Below, one piece after another: positions 47,728-57,249 of a DNA stretch of 64,000 nt (the stretch's first letter is position 1; every line of letters starts with the position of its first letter). Source of the stretch: Paenibacillus zeirhizosphaerae. Lineage in GTDB: Bacteria; Bacillota; Bacilli; Paenibacillales; Paenibacillaceae. The notes under the pieces are model-generated. The model was not told where the DNA came from and searched no databases. It saw only the letters and a list, made by a program, of their open reading frames with translations. The stretch covers positions 1-64,000 of the forward strand of contig NZ_JAPCKK010000006.1 of the NCBI RefSeq assembly GCF_030705605.1, read 5' to 3'. Made by a program: the position numbers and the translations under genes.

Positions 47728-48612
47728 ATGAAGAGAGCTCGGTTGATATATAATCCCACCTCGGGGCGCGAGGAGATGAAACGTCGGCTGGCCGATATAC
47801 TGCAGCGCCTGGATGCGGGGGGGATCGAGACCTCGGTTCATGCAACGACCGGCGAAGGCGATGCTACGGCCGCTGCTGCAGATGCAGTTGAGCGCGGTGG
47901 TTACGATCTGGTGATTGCCGCCGGAGGAGATGGCACGCTGTACGAGGTGATTAACGGTATGGCGGAGAAGCAGAACCGTCTGCCGCTGGGCGTGTTTCCT
48001 ATGGGAACGACCAATGACTTCGCCCGTGCGCTGGGCATCCCCAGGCAATGGGAGGATTACTGCGATCTCGTCATCAAGCAAGAGGCTAAGCCGCTTGATA
48101 TCGGCAAGGCGAATGACAAATATTTTATTAACATCGCCGGCGGCGGCTCACTCACGGAGCTGACCTATGAGGTGCCGAGCAAGCTGAAGACGATGATCGG
48201 ACAATTGGCCTATTATTGGAAGGGCATTGAGAAGATGGTAAGTCTGGCACCGCAGGAGCTGACCATCCGGGCGGCAGGGCAAGAGGTGCTGCATGACGAG
48301 TTCATGCTGTTTCTCATCGCCAACACGAATTCGGTCGGCGGCTTCGACAAGCTGGCACCGGGAGCGATGATCGATGACGGATTGTTTGACGTGCTCGCTG
48401 TACGCAACTGCAATCTGGCGGAAATGATCCGGCTGGTGACCCTGGCGCTGCGTGGTGAGCATCTGAGCGACAAGAAGATTATCCATTTCAAGACGGATTA
48501 TATGGAAGTCACTTCACCGGGACATGTACAGCTTAACCTGGATGGCGAGCTTGGCGGAACGCTGCCTGCTACCTTCCGCAATCTGCCCCGGCATCTGAAG
48601 GTTTTTCGTTAA
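47728..48612 (+). CDS. dagK: Diacylglycerol kinase (DagK/YegS family)
   Basis: 294 residues. RARLIYNPTSGREEMKR and IAAGGDGTLYEVINGMA are the nucleotide-binding signatures; PMGTTNDFARALG and the C-terminal LNLDGELGG are typical. Soluble DagK recycles diacylglycerol from lipoteichoic acid synthesis into phosphatidic acid. RBS is GGTGGAG. Terminated at 48659-48692. Confidence 0.93.
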   Translation: MKRARLIYNPTSGREEMKRRLADILQRLDAGGIETSVHATTGEGDATAAAADAVERGGYDLVIAAGGDGTLYEVINGMAEKQNRLPLGVFPMGTTNDFARALGIPRQWEDYCDLVIKQEAKPLDIGKANDKYFINIAGGGSLTELTYEVPSKLKTMIGQLAYYWKGIEKMVSLAPQELTIRAAGQEVLHDEFMLFLIANTNSVGGFDKLAPGAMIDDGLFDVLAVRNCNLAEMIRLVTLALRGEHLSDKKIIHFKTDYMEVTSPGHVQLNLDGELGGTLPATFRNLPRHLKVFR

Positions 48613-48658
48613 TGGTTGGGAGTCGTCAAGCAGTACGGAAGTTGGAAGAATGAAGCTG

Positions 48659-48692
48659 TGCCGTTGCTCCATTGTGGAGGACGGCATTTTTC
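48659..48692 (+). terminator. Rho-independent terminator after dagK
   Basis: TGCCGTTGCTCCA pairs with TGGAGGACGGCA (one bulge) and TTTTT follows. Confidence 0.8.
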
Positions 48693-48756
48693 GAGTTGAA
48701 GATAGGTGTAGGGAAATACTGTATATATCATGATGGAGAAAGAAGTGACCTGAGAG

Positions 48757-50454
48757 ATGAGTAACCACCGCAGCGGTCGTGGAAAAAACCGCCGGAATAG
48801 CGCAGCAGATATGCGGGTTGATGGAAGGAAGTCGGTAAGCGGGCAGCGGGATAAAGGAGCTTCGGAGGCTGCCGCTGGAGGTAGAGAAAGAGCTAATACG
48901 CCGATTCATGGGGGCAAGAGTGCGTCCGTTGGACGGGCAGTGGCACCCGAAGCCGTAGGCGTTAAAGGCAAGGCGAATATGTCGGCTCCTGGAGGTCGGG
49001 CTTCGTCTGCAAATGGGCGGGATATGGCGGCTCTGGCTGGGTTACCTGTGCAGAAGAACGATGAAGCAGTGATCGACATCATCGGTATGACCCATGACGG
49101 CGAAGGCGTGGGCCGGGTTAAGGGGTATGCGCTGTTTGTAGGCGGAGCCCTGCCCGGTGAGAAGGTCCGCGTGAAAGTCCTGAAGACGAAGAAACAGTAC
49201 GGCTACGCCAAGCTGCTGGACGTGGTGCAGGCCAGCCCTGACCGAATCGCGGCTCCCTGCCCAATCTATGACCAGTGCGGCGGCTGTCAGCTCCAGCATA
49301 TGAGCTATGAGGGGCAGCTGGCCTGGAAACGCCAGCATGTCGTGGACGTACTGGAGCGCATCGGGAAGCTGACGGTAGTGGGCAGCAGCGGCTCGGGTGC
49401 TGAGTTGGGGAGTACTGCGGGCGTCGTCGTGCACCCGACACTCGGCATGAGTGAGCCGTGGCGCTACCGCAACAAGGCGCAGGTGCCGATTGGCACGGCC
49501 GAAGGCGGCCTCATCGGCGGCTTCTACGCACGCGGCAGCCACCGCATCATCGACATGGAGGCGTGCCTGATCCAGGATGAGCGCAACGACCAGGTGGTCG
49601 CCCGCGTCAAGGAAATCGGCAGTCAGCTTGGCATCAGCGCCTATAACGAGGAGACCGGGCGTGGCCTGCTGCGCCATGTCGTCGTGAAGACGGCTTTCCG
49701 CACTGGCGAGCTTATGCTTGTGCTCGTGACGAACGGCCGTGACATCCCGCACCGCGACGCATGGATCGGCAGCATCCGCGAGCAAATTCCGGCTGTGGCG
49801 AGCATCGTGCAGAACATCAACACGAAGAAGACGAACGTCATCTTTGGCGACGAGACACGGGTACTGTGGGGGCGGGACGTCATTTATGACTATATCGGCA
49901 ACGTACAGTTCGCCATCTCGGCCCGCTCGTTCTATCAGGTCAATCCGGTACAAACGGAAGTACTGTACGGCAAGACGGTGGAGTATGCCGGCCTAACCGG
50001 CAAGGAGACCGTCATCGACGCCTACTGCGGCATTGGCACAATCTCGCTCTTCCTGGCGCAGCACGCCGACCAGGTATACGGCGTCGAGATCGTAAAGGAA
50101 GCCATCGACGACGCACGCAGCAATGCCGAACTGAACGGCATGCGCAACGTCCAGTTCGAGGTCGGCGCCTCCGAGGACGTCATCCCACGCTGGAAGGAGC
50201 AAGGTATTGAGGCGGATGTGATCGTTGTCGATCCACCGCGTAAAGGCTGTGATCCGAGGCTGCTGGAGACGATTCTGGAGATGAAGCCGGAGCGGGTGGT
50301 GTATGTGTCGTGCAATCCTTCGACTCTGGCAAGGGATTTAAGGGTGTTGGAGGATGGTGGGTACAAGACAGTTGAGGTGCAGCCGGTGGATATGTTTCCG
50401 CATACGGTGCATGTGGAGTGTTGTTCACTGTTAGTCAGGAACAGAAAAGAGTAA
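48757..50454 (+). CDS. rlmD: 23S rRNA (uracil-5-)-methyltransferase RlmD/RlmC type
   Basis: 565 residues. An unusual N-terminal extension of ~100 residues rich in Gly, Ala, Arg and Ser ([17 protein letters not shown]...) precedes a TRAM domain ([20 protein letters not shown]), the Fe-S cysteines [14 protein letters not shown], and the SAM methyltransferase domain with [24 protein letters not shown] and the catalytic Cys of [12 protein letters not shown]. Methylates uracil in 23S rRNA; the exact site (U747 or U1939) is not certain. A downstream start is possible, as the site before this ATG is weak. Last core gene before the AT-rich island. Confidence 0.92.
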   Translation: MSNHRSGRGKNRRNSAADMRVDGRKSVSGQRDKGASEAAAGGRERANTPIHGGKSASVGRAVAPEAVGVKGKANMSAPGGRASSANGRDMAALAGLPVQKNDEAVIDIIGMTHDGEGVGRVKGYALFVGGALPGEKVRVKVLKTKKQYGYAKLLDVVQASPDRIAAPCPIYDQCGGCQLQHMSYEGQLAWKRQHVVDVLERIGKLTVVGSSGSGAELGSTAGVVVHPTLGMSEPWRYRNKAQVPIGTAEGGLIGGFYARGSHRIIDMEACLIQDERNDQVVARVKEIGSQLGISAYNEETGRGLLRHVVVKTAFRTGELMLVLVTNGRDIPHRDAWIGSIREQIPAVASIVQNINTKKTNVIFGDETRVLWGRDVIYDYIGNVQFAISARSFYQVNPVQTEVLYGKTVEYAGLTGKETVIDAYCGIGTISLFLAQHADQVYGVEIVKEAIDDARSNAELNGMRNVQFEVGASEDVIPRWKEQGIEADVIVVDPPRKGCDPRLLETILEMKPERVVYVSCNPSTLARDLRVLEDGGYKTVEVQPVDMFPHTVHVECCSLLVRNRKE

Positions 50455-50472
50455 GGGGACTCCTTACTCTTT
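50446..50472. terminator. Bidirectional hairpin at the rlmD end / island border
   Basis: AAAGAGTAAGG and CCTTACTCTTT form an 11-bp stem around a short loop. It contains the rlmD stop codon on one side and the stop codon of the convergent minus-strand gene on the other. It marks the left border of the AT-rich island. Confidence 0.7.
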
Positions 50473-51624
50473 GATTACAATATTGTCCAATAGGAAGTTG
50501 TATTTTTTTATTGGCTCATTAATTTTCATATCGTTATTATTCTTGGTTTCTTCAATTTTAGTTTTTAAATACTCATCTTGAACATTTTCTATAACTGTAA
50601 GACCTTTATCAATTGATATGGTTTCTAATCCTTTATATATTTCCTCAAGCTTTCGATCCAGTATAGCCGTTTCATCATCAAGACGCATGCGCTTTTTCTT
50701 GAGTTTATATTCGTCTAAGTGAAACTTAATTTCTTTCATTAAAGGCATGGCTATACTTATTCCGACTAAAATTTCCACAATATAAGGACTATTATGAGAA
50801 AACTGTTTTAAGTCTAGAAACCTAGAATCACGTTTAGTTTTGTTGATGTGATTTACACATAGAATCTGCATTTGATTAATTTCAGGGTAGTAAATACCCA
50901 CAATAGGTCTAGAATTACTGTTAAACTCGCGGAAAAATGCTGTAAAGTATCTAGATTCCAGTCTTTTGTATTTATCTTGTTTTAGTAATGAATAGTCATT
51001 CACAAAAAAACTATCTCTCAGTATATCAACCTCAACTTGTTCCTTTTCAAAAGTAGTAAGTCTGTTTAGTACGGAATTGTAGTTTTTTTCTATATCCTCA
51101 ATAGTTTCTTTTATCCCGCGTTTTTGCAAAAATGAGTATGATAAATCCCTTAGCTCTTTTATTATCTCTGATAAATCTTTATTTGCAGGTGAATTTATGA
51201 ACTTTTCAAGTGAATTCTTGGAGATTCTTTTATGAACCAGTTTATAAATTATTTCGTTTAGAGTCCTGAAGAAATAAAAAATAAGATTAATTGAGTATAT
51301 CTTTTTGTTTGGATATAAGCTAATCGGTTTTCCAAGATGATAAAGTTGCTTGATATCTTGTCCATTATTTAGGTCAATGATATCGAGCTTTGAGTAACTA
51401 TTATTTATTTTAAAGGAATCGTCGAGAATGAAGATATTTTCAGCAGGGATGTCGGAGTTGAGGGCTTTGGATATAGAGATCAACAATTCATTTTTGTAGT
51501 AATTACTAGAAAACTGATTAATAAAATGTGAAATTTCCCAAGGACTTAGTAGTTCATCATTATTGCGCTGAAAAAATATTTGAATTTTCTGATTTGGTTT
51601 GGTGTCAATATTCTCGTTAAACAA
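50464..51624 (-). CDS. Hypothetical protein with membrane/coiled-coil C-terminus, island gene
   Basis: 386 residues, not assignable to a named family. The N-terminal part (LLSPWEISHFINQFSSNYYK) and IFILDDSFKINN look like a globular domain; a charged helical middle covers ~150-210. HNSPYIVEILVGISIAMPLM (near 290) is hydrophobic and may touch or cross the membrane, followed by a coiled coil (KKKRMRLDDETAILDRKLEE). Far more AT-rich than rlmD next door. RBS is GGAGAATG. It follows a small membrane-protein gene by 12 bases, so both form a two-gene unit. Function unknown; defence is a guess from context. Confidence 0.72.
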   Translation of the reverse strand: MFNENIDTKPNQKIQIFFQRNNDELLSPWEISHFINQFSSNYYKNELLISISKALNSDIPAENIFILDDSFKINNSYSKLDIIDLNNGQDIKQLYHLGKPISLYPNKKIYSINLIFYFFRTLNEIIYKLVHKRISKNSLEKFINSPANKDLSEIIKELRDLSYSFLQKRGIKETIEDIEKNYNSVLNRLTTFEKEQVEVDILRDSFFVNDYSLLKQDKYKRLESRYFTAFFREFNSNSRPIVGIYYPEINQMQILCVNHINKTKRDSRFLDLKQFSHNSPYIVEILVGISIAMPLMKEIKFHLDEYKLKKKRMRLDDETAILDRKLEEIYKGLETISIDKGLTVIENVQDEYLKTKIEETKNNNDMKINEPIKKYNFLLDNIVIKE

Positions 51625-51636
51625 TGAGCATTCTCC

Positions 51637-52086
51637 TTATTCTTTTTTGATATTTTCAATTCTATTAAGAATTTCTTTAATCTTCTCATTTGAAGCATTT
51701 TGTTTCTCCATCTCAATTAATTTTTTTAGCTGATAAGATGTTCTCTTGCTAGAAAAGAGTGTGAGAAAACTAATTGCAATTCCTAGTAATAGAAATGTTA
51801 CGTCATCAATTGAATTGATTATCTCCTGAACTAATTTTGTGTTATATGTTAATGGAACCAGTACAAAGGATAAAATGCTGCAGAATAGAAAAATATTTTT
51901 TAGAACTGTACTGAAGCTTTGCTTGTTCTGTACTTCGTTTATTGGGTCTTCGGAGTAACTGACAAGCGACATAAATAAGACACTCAGTGAGAAGCCAAAA
52001 ACATAGGGCTTGGTAATCTCAACTACTCCGAAAATATTCAATATTGCAGCTAACAGAAGCACTACTCCTAAAAATAAGTTTATCAA
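51637..52086 (-). CDS. Small membrane protein, first gene of the two-gene island unit
   Basis: 149 residues. Four hydrophobic segments (about 3-20, 27-42, 63-82, 96-111) are followed by a charged C-terminal helix (QLKKLIEMEKQNASNEKIKE) that may coil with its partner. GAAAGGAGGCG precedes the start. AT-rich codon use like the neighbouring gene. No family recognised. Together with 50464-51624 it resembles two-component membrane/cytosol modules of genomic islands. Confidence 0.68.
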   Translation of the reverse strand: MINLFLGVVLLLAAILNIFGVVEITKPYVFGFSLSVLFMSLVSYSEDPINEVQNKQSFSTVLKNIFLFCSILSFVLVPLTYNTKLVQEIINSIDDVTFLLLGIAISFLTLFSSKRTSYQLKKLIEMEKQNASNEKIKEILNRIENIKKE

Positions 52087-52608
52087 TTAGTCGCCTCCTT
52101 TCATAAAAGACTAGTTACTATAGCTTATATAGTTCATTTTTACCAATTGTATCTTGAGTTATTTAAGTGGTCAAACAGAAATGAGGTGTAGCTTGGTTTG
52201 CTATATCTTAAGCCCTAGAATTGGATTTGAGCCTAGAGCATTAAATCATAGTAGCTATATAGGTTGAACTAAAGAAGTTGATTACTCAGAATCTGACGCA
52301 AAGGTGATCGATAATCGTATAGGGATATTTCACAAACTTTATTTAGCCCTCATTTGAATTAGGATAGCATCCCTTTACTCCAACAATCCAAAAGGTGAAG
52401 GGGAACGAAATGAAACGAAAACAGTAAGATAGTGATATAAAGAAAGGTTGTGACCAAAGGGAAAAATCGGAATATGGACGCGGTAGCAAGAGCACAGCTA
52501 AAGCCTAATCGTTTACGAAATCCCGCTTGGTTTAGATATTTCAAGACGTTCAGTTCCTTAAAACACGGGCTTCAACCTGAATTTCGAAAGTGGATCGGCT
52601 ACACTTAG
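52087..52608. other. 522-base AT-rich gap without a recognised gene
   Basis: No supported gene. Upstream of the minus-strand membrane protein the sequence is suited to a promoter. Near 52456-52608 a plus-strand frame encodes MDAVARAQLKPNRLRNPAWF and about 30 more residues up to a stop just at the IS3 end; it has only a weak start and may be a gene fragment cut by the insertion. Confidence 0.4.
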
Positions 52609-52670
52609 TTGGACAATAAAAATAAGGGCTTGTAGAATAAACCTATCATGTTAAGGAGCGGATCTCTACA

Positions 52671-52976
52671 ATGCCAAAACAACAACGGCGTACCTTCACC
52701 TCAGCATTTAAAAAGCAAATGGTGCAACTCTATGAAAACGGGAAATCCAGAGCAGCGATTGTGGAGGAATACGACCTTACAGCTTCAGCCTTATATCGCT
52801 GGATCAAGCAAGCTCAGACGTCAGGCTCCTTCAAGGAGAAGGACAATCGTTCTTCAGATGAAAACGAGCTCATCGCTTTGCACAAAGAACTCCAGCGCCT
52901 GAGGATGGAGAATGATATTTTAAAGCAAGCCGCGCTGATCATGGGAGAAAGTAGCTATCATCCAGAACAACCGTGA
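52671..52976 (+). CDS. IS3-family transposase OrfA
   Basis: 101 residues. A helix-turn-helix (FTSAFKKQMVQLYENGKSRA, SALYRWIKQAQ) is followed by a leucine-zipper helix (LIALHKELQRLRMENDILKQ), as in OrfA proteins of the IS3/IS150 group. RBS is AAGGAGCGGATCTCTACA. The orfB frame begins near its end, in the +1 register rather than the usual -1, so a one-base loss near GGGAGAAAG may have occurred. Confidence 0.9.
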   Translation: MPKQQRRTFTSAFKKQMVQLYENGKSRAAIVEEYDLTASALYRWIKQAQTSGSFKEKDNRSSDENELIALHKELQRLRMENDILKQAALIMGESSYHPEQP

Positions 52977-53800
52977 TCAATACTCGGTATCAGCAAGGTG
53001 TGACGTCCTGCAAATCGCAAGAAGTACCTTTTACTATGAAGCGAAAGAACAACCGAACGAAGACGAGCTTACGAAAGCCATTGTGGAGATCTTTCGCAAG
53101 AACCGAAAAGCCTACGGCACACGCAAGATCAAGTGCAAGCTCCACGAACGTGGACTCGTCGTGTCCAGACGTCGAATTGGCCGAATCATGAAAGAACAAG
53201 GACTGGTTTCCACATACACGGTGGCGCAGTATAAGCCGCATAAAGCCGCATAAAGCCGCATGCAACGAAGAAGCGACAGCCAACATCCTGAATCGTGAAT
53301 TTGACCAAACCGTGACCAAACGCTTCGTCGTCAGCGACCTGACCTATGTGAAGGTTCAGCACCAGTGGCACTACATTTGCGTACTCGTTGACCTGTTCAA
53401 TCGAGAGATGATTGGTCATCGTGCAGGTCTGAACAAGGACGCTGCTCTGATTTCACGCGCCTTTGCTACCGTACAGGGGGACCTGCGTCAAATTCAGTGG
53501 TTTCATACCGACCGTGGCAGTGAATTTAAAAATGAAAAGATGGACGAGCTTCTGGAAACCTTTGAGATCGGTCGTTCTCTGAGCATGAAAGGCTGCCCCT
53601 ATGACAACGCCGTAGCGGAAGCCACCTATAAGGTGATGAAAACCGAGTTCGTCAACCAGATGGAATTTCAGAGCCTTCGCCATTTGGAGATCGAACTATA
53701 CGATTACGTCAACTGGTTTAATAACCATCGCATTCACGGAACACTCGGATACATGACACCTGTTCAGTACCGCCAAGAGGCCCTTAAAAAAGCTGCCTGA
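52942..53800 (+). pseudogene. IS3-family transposase OrfB, broken by a 10-bp duplication
   Basis: The first frame reads VAIIQNNRDQYSVSARCDVL, then RSTFYYEAKE and KAYGTRKIK up to QYKPHKAA and a stop. The reading then continues in another frame from CNEEATANIL through FVVSDLTYVKV (first catalytic Asp), FHTDRGSEF (second Asp) and PYDNAVAEATYKVMKTE (Glu). The shift is exactly explained by two copies of TAAAGCCGCA at 53241-53260 where one is expected. All DDE residues remain, so the lesion is recent. Confidence 0.88.
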
Positions 53801-53965
53801 TTTACTGTTGACAATCCAAAGCTCATAATAGGAAGGCTGGGGAGGGAAGCTGAGGGGCGTCACCCTGTAAAATAAAGAGAGATTCTCCAGTGAGATGATC
53901 CCAATTGCAAGCAGAGAGGCTAATTCTTCCCTCTCCCCCAATGAAGAGGCGTTGTGATTTCTGTG

Positions 53966-55304
53966 TTAGATTATGGAAGTTATCATTCCAACTGGGCTAC
54001 TCGAATTTCGAATCGCTTCCAAGCGTACCGACCCGCGAAGTCCTTTGCCAGTTTGAGCGTAACCGATCGACTGTGCTGAATGAGTGTCGCTGCGCAATGA
54101 AAAAATTCCAAACGGAACCGATTCGCAGCAATCCCGTTTGAATCGCTCGAACAAATTGTAGGCAAGCAGTTTGAGGAGCAGGTCCAGTTCATTGGCTTTA
54201 AAATCACGGGTCGCAATGCGGTCTATGGAAAACCCGTTCTTGGCTTCCTTGATGAAGTTCTCCATGCAGCAACGCTGATTATAGAAGCGCCACAGATCGA
54301 TGGGCTCCCATGTCAAACTCGTGACGATGGCTTCGTATTGCCAGTCGGTATCGAACACGATCCGGCCCTGGCCGTCATCGAACACTTGCGCTTTGCGAAT
54401 AACGACCACGCGACGCGACTTCTTCCAGGACGTTGCTTGGTAGATCAAAGTAATCCCTTCGATGATCCGGTCTTCGTCGACGGATCGCGTCCAATAACGG
54501 CAGGTCTGGACTTCTTGAGCTAGCCGCTGAGTCCATTTCATCTTGCCAACATAACCGATCCTCTTGCTTTCCCAGAGACTGTAGAACTCTTCGCCGCCAA
54601 AGCTCTTGTCGAACCGGGCGTACTTCACCTGGCGTTTGCCGAGAGGTTCAAACGTTTGCTGCAGGAAGGCGATGGAATCCGTGGAAGAATGCGTGTTGCC
54701 CGGCCGGAGCGCTGCATTCAGATTCAAGCGGGTCTTACCTTCAAAGGCCAGCAGGGGATGGTAACTTTTGCGTCCAGGCTTATGTGAATTCACTCCTTTG
54801 GCCGCGCCGGACGGATTTCCGTATACGGTCTCCACGGTGGAATCCAGGTCGAGAATCAGATCCGTCGGCAAACAGGGCCGGAGGATTTCATGGTTCAGCG
54901 TCCGTAGACCGCTAACCAGTTCAGGTCGAGAGTTGAGCCTACCCAGTTCTTTATACAGCAACGTATGATGTGGACAGCGACCGCCAAGGAATCGTTTCAG
55001 GAGGGCGTCATGTTGCAACTAGCGAAAATGAAAAATCCGCTCGCAACCAAGCATCCAGCCGACCATGAGATACAGCAGAATGCGATACAGAGGGAAGAGC
55101 GCATTGTGCGCTTTGCCACCGGAGAGGCCTAGCATGGCCTCCGATAGCTTGATTTTTTTCGAGATAGGTCAGAAAGATTTTGATGCCGCCAAAGCTCGTG
55201 GCATATTGCAAGGAAAATTCAGGCTTGATTTTACTGATAGATGTGGTAGACTTCACCGAAAAGGTGCTCCTCTCTCTGGGTGATGTTGTTCTGACAAACA
55301 CCAT
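53966..55304 (-). pseudogene. IS1380-family transposase, inactivated
   Basis: The open frame 53966-55018 (350 residues) carries the DDE core: ILDLDSTVETVYG, KYARFDKSFGGEEFY and ENFIKEAKNGFSIDR. The missing N-terminal ~100 residues lie upstream: FSLQYATSFGGIKIFLTYLE is in one frame, then a run of seven A (near 55158) shifts to the frame of MLGLSGGKAHNALFPLYR, which ends in HFR and a TAG where CAG is expected before LQHDALLKRF. So one homopolymer frameshift and one nonsense change disable it. Terminal repeats were not located. Confidence 0.85.
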
Positions 55305-55621
55305 TCTACCAGAGATTCGGAGCCCTTTTCACGTTTTTAGAGGATTGTACTTTCGAAATTTAGGTTCAATTCTTTCGGCCGTTGATTTAGGTCGGGTTGA
55401 TGATCTATCATGATAGAAGGCACCTCTTTGTCTGGTAGTGATTGCTCGACACTCTCACTTTGCCAAACGAAATGGTGTTTTTCTATTTTGCAAGAAGGGT
55501 ATTTGATCCTTCAGCCCCCAGTTACTACAAAGTTTTGAATTAATTTTTGCTCTGCTAAAGTTGGTGAACAGACGTTGGACACAGGTATTTCAGTGCCTAT
55601 TCTCCTTTTTTATATAATTAA

Positions 55622-55672
55622 TTGATTGTAATTGAATTGTTTTATAAAATAAAACACACGAACTTAAGTTCG
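55622..55672 (+). promoter_or_regulatory. Predicted promoter and 14-bp palindromic operator of the R-M operon
   Basis: TTGATT (55622-55627) and TAAAAT (55645-55650) are 17 bases apart. The perfect palindrome CGAACTTAAGTTCG (55659-55672) lies where transcription should start. About 180 bases of leader follow before the methyltransferase ATG. The rest of the 55305-55852 gap is AT-rich and holds no gene that I can support. Confidence 0.55.
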
Positions 55673-55852
55673 GAATATGTGGATTCAAATATTAGGATAA
55701 AAAAGTTTAATAATCACACAGGGTTTTGACGAAATATGTAGAAAGGTATAGTTATTCATTTCCATACTTCCGACCTGTTTTTTTGAGTAAGAGAAAAAAA
55801 GGTTAATTTATATTTAACTTGTTCCGAAATTAATTAGTGGTGGGGGAAATAA

Positions 55853-57169
55853 ATGAAATTTATAGATTTGTTTGCAGGTTTGGGAGGATTCAACTTAGCG
55901 CTTACTCGTAATGGGCATGAATGCGTATTTGCGTCAGAGATAGATGCAGGTTTAAGAAAAATTTATTTGCAAAACCATGGTTTATTACCCCAGGGTGACA
56001 TTAGAGCTATAAAAGCTAAGGAAGTACCCGAACATGATATTTTATGCGGTGGTTTTCCTTGTCAGCCTTTTTCAAAGGCAGGGGAACAAAATGGCTTTAA
56101 AGATGAAAAGTCAGGAGATCTGTTCTATCATATCATTAAGATATTAAGACTACATAAGCCAACGTTTATTATGCTTGAGAATGTAGCAAACTTTGAAAGA
56201 CATGATGATGGAAGAACTTGGAGGATAGCCAAAAATATACTGACTGATTTAGGTTACGAAGTGGATATAAAAAAATTATCACCTCACTGGTTTGGAATAC
56301 CTCAAATACGTGAACGCGTTTTTATAGTAGGTAGTAGGAAGGGGCTTGCTCATTTTAAATGGCCAGAAAAGCAGTTAGTAAATGGGGATATGTCTATAAC
56401 TTCAGTACTAGATCGGTTTCCTGATGACGCCAGATATTTATCGGAGCAGGTGGTTAATTGTATTGATGCTTGGCAGCTATTTCTTGATAATTACCCTGAG
56501 GACATGAACCTCCCCTCGTTCCCTATCTGGTCTATGGAATTTGGAGCAACTTATCCTTTTGAGGAAGAGACTCCTTGGAAAATTGGCCCTGAAAAACTTA
56601 GGAAGTATTTGGGCTCTCATGGTAAATCTCTAGAAAATTTAACGGACGAAGAACTCTTTTTAGCTCTTCCATCTTATGCAAGAACCAAAGAAGATAAATT
56701 TCCTGATTGGAAAATAAGATTCATTAAACAAAACAGAAAGCTTTATGAAGATAATAAAGAATGGATTGATGAGTGGTTGCCCAATATTTTAAGCTTCCCA
56801 TCTAGTTTTCAAAAGTTTGAATGGAACTGTAAAGGGGCAGAGAGGAATTTAACTAAATTAGTTTTACAATGTAGAGCATCTGGGCTTAGGGCTAAGTGGC
56901 CGACTACCTCTCCATCGCTAGTTGCAATGACTGCAACGCAAGTCCCTATTATTACTTGGGAAAATAGATACATGACTCCAAGAGAATGCGCACGGCTTCA
57001 AAGTATGGACACCTTACGATGTTTACCCGAAGGGCTGACTTCGGCATACAAGGCATTAGGTAATGCATTGAATGTTGAAATCGTTAATAGAATCGCTCAA
57101 TCATTGATAATTGACGAGAAGAACGAAAATAAAACTCCGAAGCTAGAGCATGAAGTAGAGGTAGTATAA
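55853..57169 (+). CDS. DNA (cytosine-5-)-methyltransferase
   Basis: 438 residues, type II C5 methyltransferase. Motif I FIDLFAGLGGFNLAL (3-17), motif IV GGFPCQPFSKAG with catalytic Cys70, motif VI ENV (109-111), motif VIII PQIRERVFIVGS, a target-recognition region about 190-380, and motif X YKALGNALNVEIVNRIA. GTGGTGGGGG lies before the ATG. First gene of a five-gene operon with GHKL ATPase, Z1 helicase and PD-(D/E)XK protein, so it probably protects host DNA from that system. Recognition sequence cannot be read from the protein. Confidence 0.95.
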   Translation: MKFIDLFAGLGGFNLALTRNGHECVFASEIDAGLRKIYLQNHGLLPQGDIRAIKAKEVPEHDILCGGFPCQPFSKAGEQNGFKDEKSGDLFYHIIKILRLHKPTFIMLENVANFERHDDGRTWRIAKNILTDLGYEVDIKKLSPHWFGIPQIRERVFIVGSRKGLAHFKWPEKQLVNGDMSITSVLDRFPDDARYLSEQVVNCIDAWQLFLDNYPEDMNLPSFPIWSMEFGATYPFEEETPWKIGPEKLRKYLGSHGKSLENLTDEELFLALPSYARTKEDKFPDWKIRFIKQNRKLYEDNKEWIDEWLPNILSFPSSFQKFEWNCKGAERNLTKLVLQCRASGLRAKWPTTSPSLVAMTATQVPIITWENRYMTPRECARLQSMDTLRCLPEGLTSAYKALGNALNVEIVNRIAQSLIIDEKNENKTPKLEHEVEVV

Positions 57170-57249
57170 ACATCTTTGAAATTAGCATTATTATTTGAAA
57201 AGTGTGTTGCTTTTTTATTTTGTAATGTAGAGAGAAGGGAATCTTAATT

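Larger units (their letters stand above)
52609..53814 (+). mobile_element. IS3-family insertion sequence (IS150-like), inactive
   Basis: About 1.2 kb. The left end TTGGACAATAAAAATAAGGGC and the right end, read inward as TTGTCAACAGTAAATCAGGC, are imperfect inverted repeats. It contains orfA (helix-turn-helix) and a DDE orfB broken by a tandem duplication. No target duplication was identified. Ends are approximate. Confidence 0.8.

Noticed and set aside
52359..52544. 61-residue hydrophobic minus-strand ORF in the gap before the IS3 element
   Set aside because: No ribosome binding site and no similarity to known small membrane proteins.
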